A stretch of 64,000 nt of DNA from Salvia splendens (Eukaryota; Streptophyta; Magnoliopsida; Lamiales; Lamiaceae). Position numbers and translations under genes: made by a program. The notes beneath the pieces are model-generated. The model had not been told where the DNA came from and did no database searches. It saw only the letters and a list, made by a program, of their open reading frames with translations. This document shows positions 32,994 to 44,102 of the stretch, piece by piece (position 1 is the first letter of the stretch; each line of letters opens with the position of its first letter). The stretch lies in contig NC_056041.1 of NCBI RefSeq assembly GCF_004379255.2, forward strand, positions 21,607,559-21,671,558. The letters run 5' to 3'.

Positions 32994-33638
32994 GAGCATC
33001 AGCAATGGAGGCGTCAAAACCGCGACGCCGATTTTTCGCCGACGCCGGTTCTGACGCCGAACCATTGCGACCGGCGTCGGCAAAATCGGCGTCAATTTCG
33101 GCGTACCCATGCCGATTCGTGTGGTGACGCCGGTTCCAACGCCGATCCTCACGGCACCATTGTAGGCCCCGGATCGGCGTCAGACCGGCGTCAGAATTTA
33201 AATTTTTTTTTTCGAAAACACTATATATACGCGCTTTGGACGTCATTTTCATTCGCACCACTTGTTTTAACGAGTACTCTCTCTATCTTTCTTTCTGTAC
33301 AAGATCAATTGAAGAGTTGTGGGCTTGGAGGATTGGAAGACATTAGTTTTTATTTAAATTTATGTAATTTTTTTAAATGTATTTTTTTAAAATTATTGTA
33401 CTTTTTGAAATTTTAATAGTATTATTCAATTTTCTTGTATTTATCTCGTAAATTAAATTTCGTATGTTGCTACAATTGTAAATTAAATTTATATAATTGT
33501 TATTAGTGATGTGGATAGGCTATGTGGGGGCTATTTGATGTCCAGTTGCATGTCCAGATGATGTGGTAGGAGGATTTTAGTTGCATGTCCAGATGATGGG
33601 GGCTATTTGATGTTCAGTTGCTACCATAGTGGATGCTC
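32994..33638. mobile_element. PIF MITE, internal-deletion derivative of the 1911-3891 type (645 bp)
   Basis: Termini GAGCATCAGCAATGG and CATAGTGGATGCTC are flanked by TTA (32991-32993 and 33639-33641). The left 317 bp match 1911-2233 (GGCGTC array, TATA box, leader). The remainder matches 3524-3891, including the last transposase codons: EELWAWRIGRH-stop against EELWARRIARR-stop. The junction is at 33310/33311. It ends 165 bp before the MAM33-family start codon. Confidence 0.9.
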
Positions 33639-33803
33639 TTAATATACAAATAGCTGCGTTTTGACCACCTCAGCTTGTACTGTGGTTTTTACCACTGTAG
33701 AGGATCTGTGTCCGAATCGGTAAGAAAATTTGTAGCGCTGCGTTTCATTTGCAAAAAGTTGCGTTTTAACCACATCAGAACGAGAGAGACACAAGTAAGA
33801 ACT

Positions 33804-36079
33804 ATGGCGAGAGTGACTAATGTTTTGCGCAGAGCTTACAAATCTATTGAAGATTTGGATTTGCTGAGAATTTTGGAATCTGAGCTCAACCACGAACTCT
33901 CCTCCATGCGCTTCCAGGTCGATTTTGCATTTTTTACTTTATGAACGATTCGTTTCTCGCTCTACATTTCGTGCTTAATTTGATTGGGGAGTAAATTAGG
34001 GTTCCAGTTGATATTTATAATTTGATTCATAAAGTTTGGCGAACAATTCCAGGGTTGAATTCATCATCGTTGATGACTGATTGTATAGGCGAAGCACAAT
34101 GATAACCTAGCCAAAATTTAGATGAATTTAAGTTCATAGTAGGTTAATGTGTCTACATATGCTGTGATTTTGAGCTTGTAATGACTGTTGTTCCAGTTAA
34201 GTTTTCAATCTGCAAGTTTCCTTTTGAGGCCTGACTTGGTCTATGTTATGCAGAATGAAAAAATGGGTTCATTTGGTGATTTTGTGGTGGAGTGGGACTC
34301 TCCCAAGTCCCAAGATGTGATTCTGAGGAAAAAGTGTTCGTCGTCCGGGGAGGAAGTGGCCATCTCGGCATTGTTGGGCCGCGATACTTTCCATGAAGAT
34401 AGCAGGTTCCCTGCAGAAGCTTTGTTGAAAATATGTGTGAAAAAGCCCGGTTTGAGCTCTATCTTGAAGTTTGATTGTGTAGCGTCCAATAGAGGAGGCA
34501 CTCAGCCTGATTTTCACATTCACAACGCCCACTACATTCCATCGTCGTCTCTCAGTTCATCAGTTTATAGAGGGCCGTTATTCAGGTACCTTCCTATTAA
34601 ATTGAGCTGTGATCTGTTTGTGTTGAGATAAACGAAATTTGAAATGTATGTCACAATGTTATCAAATAGCGGATATGGCGGCGCCATGGCGCTATGGCAT
34701 GGCGTTCAGTGGTGGAAACGCCATAGCACCGCCATATCCGACATTTGACAACATTGCGTGTGTATTGTATTTAGGAATGGGGCATTATGCAAGAAACATG
34801 GAGGTTAGAGTTGTATTTTATACTTTATTAATTGTTTAATGTGTTTTAGATGTTATATTTTAATTATTTTCTAATTTCTGAATTATATATAAATATATAA
34901 GTATTATTTTATTTATTTAATTATTGACCGCCATACTAATACGCCATATCCCTGTGGCGGTTTTTAGGCAAACCGCCATAAGCCGCCATACGAGATTGAT
35001 AACATTGGTATTTCACTACTGGTTGCTAACATAGCTTTCTTATGGCCATTGTATGATATTCAAATTACTAAGCAGTAAGCAGTTGTTGGCTTATTTTGCA
35101 TGCCTCGTTTTTGGCCTTTTAACATTTTTAGGTGCCAAAACTGTGGTTGGTTGATTGATCCCTTTCTTAACAGGAGAAGAAATAGTTTCTATTTCAAACC
35201 TATAACATCAATATTAATATATACGTACATCACTTTTGGCTAATGGAATATAACGAGTATGAGGTAAACTGAGAGTCGTAACTATCATTTGTCAACTAAG
35301 AATATATATTAAACACATTCTCACATTAAGACACTGTGCATACCTCCAGGATGCTGAAAATCAAACCAAATAAGTCCTTAATATTTCAGGGTTCCGCTCT
35401 CAGCTTAGATTTGCCCCAACGGCAGATTCTACTGACTACTTTTCATGTTTTATAATTTATCTAGATCTTGATTCCAAAAACAAGCAAACAATAGTATTAA
35501 CTTGACTTGACAAAATTAAGCTAACTTTTCACAATCTCTTTTAAAATCCAAAAATCTGTAGAAATATTTCTACTCGCGTGTTTTCCCGGTCCTTTTGATA
35601 TCATTATGAACTCAGCACAAAATTGTAGACTGTCGGTACAATTGCTGTACCATTTTTCTGTTACTGTTCGAGCAGTTGATATATCTGAATGTTACTTAAG
35701 TGAAGGTGTGTGTTCTCAGTATGACTTTCTTTATATGGAGGTTGTATAATGCATGTCTACATTTGAAAATCTGATTATAACTCTTAATAATATATTTTTC
35801 TTGTTTTGAGGGTCGGGGTGTGTGCAAATAAACATAGTTCAAATGCTTTACCTGCCATTCTCCACCCAGTTTATTTCTCTTTCCATGATTAAGTTATCGG
35901 TCACGTCCTTTTGCAGTGATCTGGACCCTGCTTTACAACATGAGCTGAAGCAGTATCTAGCAGCCAGAGGGATTGAAGAGGACTTCACCAACAACCTCCT
36001 CCTCTACCTACACAAGAAAGAGCAAGGTCAATACACGGGCTGGTTACAAAAGCTAAAGGAGATGATGGACAGAACATAA
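33804..36079 (+). CDS. Mitochondrial glycoprotein (MAM33/p32) family protein
   Basis: Three exons join to a 202-residue protein: 33804-33917, 34254-34585 and 35917-36079, all with GT-AG borders and clean phases. The N-terminus MARVTNVLRRAYKSIEDLDL is a basic amphipathic helix consistent with mitochondrial import, followed by LLRILESELNHELSS, the typical first helix of p32-fold proteins. The middle has GDFVVEWDSPKSQDVILRKK and the C-terminus ALQHELKQYLAARGIEEDFT, then LLLYLHKKEQGQYTGWLQKL, the conserved terminal helices. Family members form acidic doughnut trimers in the mitochondrial matrix; the exact role in plants is poorly defined. It resembles the shorter plant members. A palindrome-flanked MITE sits in intron 2 and PIF elements lie just upstream. 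Confidence 0.88.
34663..35014. mobile_element. GCC-rich MITE in intron 2 of the MAM33-family gene
   Basis: The ends AATGTTATCAAATAGCGG and GATTGATAACATT form inverted repeats, with subterminal CCGCCATA/TATGGCGG repeats in both arms. TATGTCAC before the left end resembles TATTTCAC two bases after the right end, a possible imperfect 8-bp duplication. The superfamily is uncertain, perhaps hAT. No ORF of note. Confidence 0.65.
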
Positions 36080-37599
36080 GTAATATAAGCTATTGCCAAA
36101 ACTTCATTTAACTCGCACATTGTTTTGTTAGTTTTCTATAAAATGACCCGTTCTATTTTCCACTTGTCAACTTCAGCAGTCTTTTAAATTCTCACCAAAC
36201 ACTGATCTTGCTGGAAGTACCCTTAGAGGCCATTCCAAAAAAATGGCTTTAGGCAGAATCGAGGATAAGTTCTGATTGTTGTGCATAAATCTCATTAACT
36301 AAATCTTGTCAACCTTTCCATATTAGTGTTGACTTACATAGAAAAAGTGTAAAGTCAAGGAATGAAACACTATATGGGGTAGGCTTAGAGATATAGAAAT
36401 TCATGACAATGAAATTGGGGTAGTCGTAGAGACCGGGGTAAGGAATATATGCTCTTTTCACCATTCCTTAGAAAATATTGCTCTTTTGTATCACTCTGTT
36501 GCTTCCTTCGTAGAAATATGCTATATATCATGATCTGCATCTATCTTGGATACTTTTTTGCTTAGCTTGACCAAAATTTGTGTGCATACATCTAGACTGT
36601 TAGAAATCTAATGATCGAAAAAGTCATTGCCCTCATAGCTTAGGACCACCCTACTGACTATATCTGGTCCATCACTACAACGTTTAGACCGGGTTCTGAA
36701 TTTGAGTCATTTTGCACCAATCATGCCTCTAACTACTAAGCCAAGTCAAAACCCCATGCTTAGTGCTCACACCTCACATTCCTCTAGTTTAAAAATCTCA
36801 ATCTAGTCATGGCCAACATCTAGAATGTAGGGCCATATTGTGGCCACCAGAATTACCACACATCACTCACTGTTCTTCTGTCCATTGATATTTGATGAGT
36901 CGGGCGAGATAGGCTGCCCAACTCATCCAAAATGTGGACTGGATAATATTGATAGCATCGTGATATGATATCCCTCTTTCTAACATAGATGTTGGTATGG
37001 AACTACGGATTATCAATCATTTATGAATACTTGAACGATAAACGAATCATGTGTGCTCGTGGCTGATGATCTTCGGATTTTTTTGCCACTTTCTTTTAGC
37101 TTCTGCTTTTTTTTATATCAGTTTTTATTTTCATCGCGTGTGTTTGTTCAACGGTATTGTCGCAACACGAGGGATGATGCCACAGGCCCACAGTGCAAAA
37201 CCTTACTAGCTCCACATTGCTATTACTCCTTTAGTTAGAACTTAGAAGTCAAGTCTAAATGTTAGAAAATAGCTAACCATTTTAAGAAAGTCAATTATGT
37301 AATTTAATTAAAAAAGGCCCATTTTGCCATTTTCTGCAGTGATTCGTTACGTCCCATTGTTTTCATGTTTGGATGGCCCCACGGCAACACTGGTGGAGTT
37401 GGAACCAGACCATTTTTTCTTTTTCTTTACAAATAATTTTTGAAATTAAGTAGTTTGATACTTATTTCTTTTGTTTATTTAACCGCTCTTATATTTTGAT
37501 TATAAACGTTTAAAATTTTCATTCGCGAAACCATGTAAAGAAAATATCAAACATTTTAGATAGTTATACTATTATTTTGAATAACTCAAATGCAATACT
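36080..37599. other. 3' flank of the MAM33-family gene, no other gene seen
   Basis: Mixed AT-rich sequence with short ORFs only. No transposon end, tRNA or coding exon is recognised. Confidence 0.5.
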
Positions 37600-37859
37600 C
37601 ACTCCCTCCATGAAATATTGTCCAAGTTTGAGTTGACATGGGTTTTAAGAGACGTAAAGAAAAGTGATTGGAAAATGTTAGTGGAACGAGGGTCCCATAT
37701 TTATATATTAGTTTTATAATATAATGTGAGTGTAAACTGTAAAGAGTTAGTGGAAAGTGGGGATCATTTACCAAAAATAGAAAAAAAAACGAAGTGGACA
37801 ACTTTTCACGAACGTACTAAAATGGGAAAACTGGACAACATTTTACGGACGGAGGAGTA
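37600..37859. mobile_element. Stowaway-like MITE
   Basis: It starts TCACTCCCTCCATGAAATAT and ends TTTTACGGACGGAGGAGTATA. The interior TTAGTGGAACGAGGGTCCCA is shared with other copies. Ends are good inverted repeats apart from a few changes. Confidence 0.68.
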
Positions 37860-37969
37860 TATTTTTACCTTTAAAATTGAAAACAAAATATGTTTAAATC
37901 TCCTCTCTTGTTTGGACCCCTCTATTATTCAGAAATTATCAGTTGAGACAGACAAGAAAGTACTACTTA

Positions 37970-38416
37970 GAGCATCTCCAATGGCGGACGTTCGGTCGGA
38001 CATCCGCGACGGGCGACCGGGACGTCCGCCATTGTGACGTTTCAACTCGGATACGGACGTCCCCTAAGGACGTCGGATGTCCTCGGACGTGCGGGCGACG
38101 GGCGGGCGGACGTCCGCCATTGTGGCGTGGATCGGACGTTCGGTATATTAATTTTTTTTTTAAATGAAGTTGTTAATTTTTCCCGTTCGTATTCGTTTGA
38201 AATTTTATTTCCGTAAACGTAAAGTGCTTTATTTGTGAATTTGTGATTTTTTATTGCGGGAAGTCCTAGTGGGAAGGGCGATGGGAAGGGCGGATTGTGA
38301 AGGGGATGTCCTAGTGACGTGGCAGTGGGATGGGAAGTCCTAGTGACGTGGCAGGAGGTGTTTTTGGGAAGTCCTAGTGGATGTCCGAGTGGGACATCCG
38401 CCTACTGGAGATGCTG
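37970..38416. mobile_element. PIF MITE of the GGACGTCCG subfamily (447 bp)
   Basis: Termini GAGCATCTCCAATGGCGG and CTACTGGAGATGCTG are flanked by TTA (37967-37969 and 38417-38419). The left arm is an array of GGACGTCCG/CGGACGT palindromes; the right arm has repeated TAGTGACGTGGCAG. Both arms resemble those of the SANT-only element at 59709, so it is probably a deletion derivative of that subfamily. Confidence 0.87.
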
Positions 38417-38715
38417 TTAGATTGATTCCTTTTTTTTGCCTTGAAATATTAAAAGCAAAAATATTATTGAATCTTTTTTTTTTGACCCCGCAAGCCACGA
38501 TTTAGAAATTGGTGACTCATTCTCATACGAAAAGTTATCAACTAAAAAGTAAATCAAATCATGAGAAAGTTTAGAGATTTTGAAAGCAAGATTTAGAGAT
38601 AGTGGGGATCCATTACAAATATAATCAATTTGGCAACCCATTCAGAGCACGAAGAAAGAAAAAATGAGGGGGGAGGCACGACTTGGAATAAATATATAGT
38701 GTGCGTTAAAATCCT

Positions 38716-38963
38716 AATTTTTCTTAAATTGCTAACTTGCTAACTCAATAACGTAATATATTAAAAATATCAACACGATCACGTTAAAATGTAAACATAT
38801 ATTTGTATTGACATTTTAATAAACGGTGTTGATATTTAAATATCAATGTAAACATAATATATTAAAATATCTAACTTAAGTTTATATTGGCATTTCAGTA
38901 TCATCGTGATGACATTTTTAGTATATTGCATTGATGAGTTAGCAAATTAGCAATTTAAGAAAA
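38716..38963. mobile_element. Short MITE with about 45-bp inverted termini
   Basis: TTTCTTAAATTGCTAACTTG plus CTAACTCA at the left is matched by TGAGTTAGCAAATTAGCAAT plus TTAAGAAA at the right. The pairing continues inwards (ATATATTAAAAAT versus ATTTTTAGTATAT). No clear target duplication and no coding capacity; superfamily unknown. Confidence 0.65.
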
Positions 38964-39139
38964 GTTACTAAAATAAAGTTGGGACGGGTCTTTTAACCTT
39001 TTTTTAGAAATCATTGCACTTTTATAAGAAACAAATGTTTGAAACTTTTTATGTAATAGTTTCTTTTAATATTCACTATTGCATGGCAAAAGTTGATTAA
39101 ATAAAGTTTGACAGTGACTTAAAAATGAAAAAGGAGTTA

Positions 39140-39400
39140 TATACTCCCGCAGCTCCGGTTTACCATTTTAGTCCATCTGATATTAAGAGACCCAGTTCAC
39201 TTTTACTATAAATGGTAAGTAAATTACACATTCCACTAACTCATTCCATTCACATTCTATTATAAAACTAAATATAAAAATATGTTTCATTCCACTAAAT
39301 ATAAAAATATGTTTCATTCCACTCATTCACTTTTCTTTACATTTCTTAAAATACGTGTCAAACTCAAATGGGCCTCCTAACGGCGAACGGATGGAATAAT
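39140..39400. mobile_element. Stowaway-like MITE, decayed
   Basis: TATACTCCCGCAGCTCCGG at the left and GGCGAACGGATGGAATAAT at the right are decayed Stowaway ends. The interior CATTCCACTAACTCATTCC appears, and ATATAAAAATATGTTTCATTCC is duplicated in tandem (39271-39295). Confidence 0.5.
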
Positions 39401-40501
39401 TGTTTTGGTAAAAATGCATACACTTTTATATGGTGGATATCATATGGCAAATGATGTAAGTTACAACCGATGTTTTAAAAATCGAACTATAACGGATAGT
39501 TTAGCTCTGAATCGGTGGCAGACTGATCCAATGCAGTTCTGGAAAACCACTGACATGTTGAACGTTTTGAATCGATAAAATTGGATGGTCTTACCGAAAA
39601 TCGTGAATTATTACATAAAATTAAGTGGTATTAAGGTCAATTATCTCTTATTAAAATTATCCTAAAACTTTAAATTTACCTAACTCTGTCGATTTAAATT
39701 ATTTTTTTGCAAAAAATATATCAAATTAAAGGTAATTTTATAAGGGTTCTAACGAGATCTCAATTGCATATGTTCAGACGACATTCGGATACTGAAATTT
39801 GATGATTTTTATTTCATTTTTCGTTTATGTTGATAAAAATATTTTTTTATCAACAAATACATCAAAAAATTTCAATATAATGCATGTAAAATCTCAATAA
39901 AATTTTGTTGATATTTTCGTGTACTTGTGTTGAAATATTCATGTCATTGTGTTGATATTTGTAATAAACTATGTTGATATAAAAAAACGAAAATTATGAC
40001 ATGATAATAGAATGACGATCTTACCCATTGATATTTTATCTACTATTTATTGAAATATATAAGTTTTAACCTCATTCACTCTTTTAAAATCTAAGAGTGG
40101 ATATTTCGTCTTGATTTTAGATTATGATGCTATAAACAATACAAGAGGACCCTTTTAATGGATACACCAAAGATATATTAAATCAAGTCATATTTTTGAA
40201 ATCATATCATCGTTTCAGGCATCTTAGAAGGTCGTTTTAAATTAGTTATACATTCATTCATTTCTATTTATATTGTTGAATAAAATAAATCATAAATTCT
40301 AATACATAATTATTAAAATAAAATAGAAATAAAAACAATTTGAACAAAATAGTAAAAAAGTAAAAAAAATGGTTAATCATATTATAAAAACAAAATTAAT
40401 TTTAATGGATACACCAAATAAAAAAAAAGATTATTTTTTTTTCATGGACCAAGATATATTAAATCAAATCTTATTTTTGAAATCACACCAAATCTTACAC
40501 T
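39401..40501. other. AT-rich intergenic stretch, no gene seen
   Basis: Repeated phrases such as AAGATATATTAAATCAA (near 40170 and 40450) and GAAATCATATCAT/GAAATCACACCA indicate an old duplication. No element ends or coding sequence are recognised. Confidence 0.45.
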
Positions 40502-40506
40502 ACGAT

Positions 40507-41639
40507 TGTTGGAATCGTGCTTGGTCAAATGATTTTTGACTAATAATAAATGTTACAAGACATTTAATTTTGTGAAATTAAATGCAATAACGTCGATCTA
40601 CGTTCCGAGTAGATGACCGTAGTATATTCATTTTCTCAAATCCGATTCCCGGTGAGTGAGAAATAATATATTAAAGTTGGTCACAATAAAGCTAGAAATG
40701 AGCTATGTGAAAAGACTAATGGATTAATTAACTAAGTGCTAATTATCCCACATCGGGGATGATAGACTTCTTTGATGAAGTATTTAATCAGATGAATTAT
40801 CATGTGTGATAATTATTGTGGAATAAGACGGGTGACAGAGCCCACACGCGCGCACACGCGCGCGCCGCCGCCGCCCGCCCGCGACCCGCGCCTGGTGCCT
40901 GGGATCTTGGATCTTGGCAATTGGTCTTTGGGCTGTTCTTTGGAGCTGGTCGTTGAGCGTGGTTTGAGCCCCGCTTGTTCTTTTTAGACCACCCCAAACT
41001 CCAAGCTATCCTCGACGGGTCCTGGTTCACGTCATGGTCCCGTTGGACCCCGACGCACAACGGGAGATAAAAGGTCCCCGCTGGACCCCGACGCATAACG
41101 GGAGACCAAAGGTCCCCGCTGGACCTCGACCCATAACGGGAGACAAAAGGTCCCCGATGGACTCCGACGGGTCCATGGTGTATCCAGTCAATAACCCCCG
41201 GTGGTTACAGTCAAGCCATCATGGCACACATATTGGCTGTTGACTCCATCAATGCCCTGCAGGTGAACTTGGCCTATAAATAGGCATGCATCCTCTGCAT
41301 TCTAGACAAAACATAACACAAGCATTTTTTGCATACTCCCTCTCTGCATAACTTCCCGTCGAAGCTCTGCCCCCGCCTCACTCCCATTCGCCGGAGTTCT
41401 GTTGCTAGCGGTGCTGCTACTCCAGAGACGAAGCCATTTTATCTTTGGGGACGACACGTCAAACCGAGAGCACTACCGGGGCGTATCTCGTCTTGCGGAA
41501 AGAGGACTCCTCGACTCGGCTTACCGCTTTCCACAACATATTTCCGTGTAATTGTTCAGTTGTTTAACGTGTAATTTTCATTGTTTTCTTTTCCTTGTAA
41601 TTTTCGCTCGGCAAGACTTGTATCTCACTTTCTTCAACA
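40507..41639. mobile_element. Solo Ty1/copia-type LTR (1133 bp)
   Basis: It begins TGTTGGAATCGTG and ends TTTCTTCAACA, the usual Copia TGTTG...CAACA ends. The 5-bp duplication ACGAT is perfect (40502-40506 and 41640-41644). A GC-rich U3 region holds a 38-bp tandem repeat at 41034-41169. A TATA box (CCTATAAATAGG near 41272-41283) would start the R region. No internal domain remains. Confidence 0.9.
41034..41169. repeat. 38-bp tandem repeats in the U3 of the Copia LTR
   Basis: About 3.5 units read AACGGGAGATAAAAGGTCCC then CGCTGGACCCCGACGCAT. They lie about 100 bp upstream of the TATA box. Tandem U3 motifs act as enhancers in some plant Copia elements (Tnt1 BII boxes); the same role here is inference. 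Confidence 0.85.
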
Positions 41640-41802
41640 ACGATTATTGAGGTTTGATTTGCGATTTTGACCAAATTTTAAACCACCCTATAGCTTGTAA
41701 ATCCCTAATTTACAGAAATATTGAAAATCCTAAGATAAACTATGTCTATACAATTCGTTTGTTGATGAAAGGCAATACACAGAATTAAATATTACAGATT
41801 TA

Positions 41803-43799
41803 GAACATCCGCAGCGGTTGAAGGCGTCCGTCCGTGCTAACGGCGCGGCACCGCTTGCTTGCCGCTAGCGCGGCGCTGCTCGATGCATCGAGCACGTCCG
41901 TGCCAGCGAGCAGCTGACGTGGCGCGTTCTGATTGGCCAACGACATTTTCGTTGGAAATTCATTTTTTTTAAATAAAAAATAACACCAAAAATTAAAAAA
42001 AAATCCAGATTCCCAAAAATATGGTCTTTTTTTTACCATTTTTCTGCAATTTTTTTGATTTTTTAATTCCCAAAATCATCTATAAATACACACATTTATC
42101 ATCCATTTTTCACATCAAATCATCTCCCATTCATCTCTCATTCAAATTTTTCCATACAACTTATCTACATCTTCCTCTCTCACTCAAACCCTCTCAAATG
42201 GATTTCACCAATCTCATTGCGGAAGCGGAGCGCGAAGAACAAGAATACTATGAACAATATCGTGCCGCCTATGAAGCCTATGTCACCACGAATACCCCCG
42301 CTCCTCCTCCTCGACCAACTAGATCAACTCGCCGCTACATCCATCGTGACCGGGAGGGAGCCAACGAAAGGCTCGTTGCTGACTATTTTTCCGACCAGCC
42401 GCGGTTTCCGGAAGATTACTTTCGGCGCTGTTTTCGCATGTCAAACGCTTGTTTATGCGTATTGTCAACACATTATCTGCTCGTGTTGAATACTTTCAAA
42501 CAAGTACAGACGCCGCCGGTCGGCAAAGTCTCTCGGTGTTGCAGAAGTGTACGTGTGTCATCCGACAACTTGCTACTGGGCAAACGGCTGACCTCTTCGA
42601 CGAGTATTTGCATGTCGGTGAGTCAACTGAAATCCTTTGCCTTAAAAACTTTTGCGACGGCGTTCGTTCAGCTATCGGTGAGGAATTCCTTCGGGCACCC
42701 ACCACCGATGATTGCCAACGGTTGCTTCGTCTTCACGAAACAGTCCATGGTTTTCCCGGTATGCGTGGCAGCATTGACTGCATGCATTGGACGTGGAAGA
42801 ATTGCCCGACTGCTTGGAGGGGGCAACACTTAAGCGCCACAAAGGCGGCGGCCCAACACTTATCCTTGAAGCGGTCGCCGACTACCGCCTATGGATTTGA
42901 CATGCATATTTTGGTATTGCCGGATCCAACAACGACTTGAACGTACTCTATTCTTCATCACTCTTCAATGATGTTTTGGATGGTGTAGCACCGGCGATAG
43001 ACTTCACCGTCAACGGAAATGCATACCACATGGGTTACTATCTAGCCGATAGTATCTACACAAGGTGGTCGACTTTCGTGAAGACGCTCAGCAACCCGCA
43101 AGACCCGAGACGGGTTCTTTTTTGCGCAGCGTCAAGAGTGCGCTCGGAAAGACGTCGAAAGTGCTTTTGAGGTCCTTCAAGCCCGATTCAACATTGTGAA
43201 GGCTCCGTATCGGCTGTGGTACGTGAAAAATATCGCCGACATCATGTACACGTGTATTATCTTGCACAACATGATTATAGCTGACGAAGGACCGATGACG
43301 ACTAGCTTTTACGACGAGGATGAAGTCGGAAGCTCAACTACGAGGTCTCCCCCACGCCGAAGTGTGCATACGACGGTGGGTGAGAGGATCGAAACAAGGA
43401 ACACAATGCGCGATATCCGAGCCCACATTGAGCTACAAGAAGACCTAATCAAACACATTTGGGCGAAATTCGGCCATGAGTAGTGGGTTTTTTTTAGTTT
43501 ATGAATTTAATTATGTAATTTTTAATTTTTAGGATTTTAATTATGTACTTTTTAATTTTTAGGATTTTAATTATGTAATTTTTTATTTTTTTGTAATTTG
43601 AAATAGTATTCCGGATATTTTTAATGCATTTTAATTTTGTGAAAATGTTTTTATTTAAATTGAATAATAGAATGGTGGGACCTTGAGCTTGTCCTTGCGG
43701 AAAAGCAAGGATGTGGGTATTGTGCTCTTGCCTAAGAGTGGGAGTAAAAGTGGGTCCGGGCCCACGTCCGTGCTCGTTGGCAAGAGGATGGGGATGCTC
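41803..43799 (+). mobile_element. PIF/Harbinger element, transposase gene only (1997 bp)
   Basis: Termini GAACATCCGCAGCGG and GGATGGGGATGCTC are flanked by TTA (41800-41802 and 43800-43802). The 5' arm has the palindrome GCTCGATGCATCGAGC (41878-41893) and ACGTGGCGCGTTCTGATTGG. The 3' arm has AGTATTCCGGATATTTTTAA and GGGTCCGGGCCCACGTCCG. Both arms match SANT-only elements at 31212 and 28043. The cargo is a broken transposase. Its right TTA is also the left TTA of the next element. Confidence 0.9.
42198..43483 (+). pseudogene. PIF/Harbinger DDE transposase, broken
   Basis: The ATG at 42198 opens MDFTNLIAEAEREEQEYYEQ, then RRYIHRDREGANERLVADYF, parallel to the intact protein at 2240. A one-base loss near 42440 breaks FRMS from RLFMRIVNTL; the core then reads GSIDCMHWTWKNCPTAWRG with the first catalytic Asp. 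A frameshift near 42830 follows. TGA at 42898-42900 replaces the Trp codon of RLWIWHAYFG; the frame goes on through GIAGSNNDLNVLYSSSLF (second Asp). Another frameshift near 43120 precedes ARKDVESAFEVLQARF (catalytic Glu). The tail is IELQEDLIKHIWAKFGHE. All three catalytic residues are still recognisable, so it died recently relative to its divergence. At least four lesions. Confidence 0.88.
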
Positions 43800-44102
43800 T
43801 TAGGGTATCCACTATGGGACCGCCGCGCCTAGCCCTGGCGGGGGCGATCCCGGGGCGCCTTATAGTGCAGGCGACGTCCGCCTTGGGGCAGACGAAAAAA
43901 GGAGGCGGATGATCATGCGGCGAAACCGGGGCGAGGACACGCCGGTCGGCCTTTCGCCGCGCCTATAGGCGCGCCGGCGCCGCTAGAATTTTTTATTTTT
44001 ATTTTAAATTAACTCTATAAATACCACTCCTCCACCACCCATTTTTTCACCATTTTCACACACTCTCCTTTCATTCACTATCTACACTTTCACTCTCTAA
44101 AA

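Noticed and set aside
41800..41893. Origin or attachment-site role for the palindrome region
   Set aside because: It is part of the 5' arm of a PIF element shared with two other elements; nothing suggests replication or phage-type integration.
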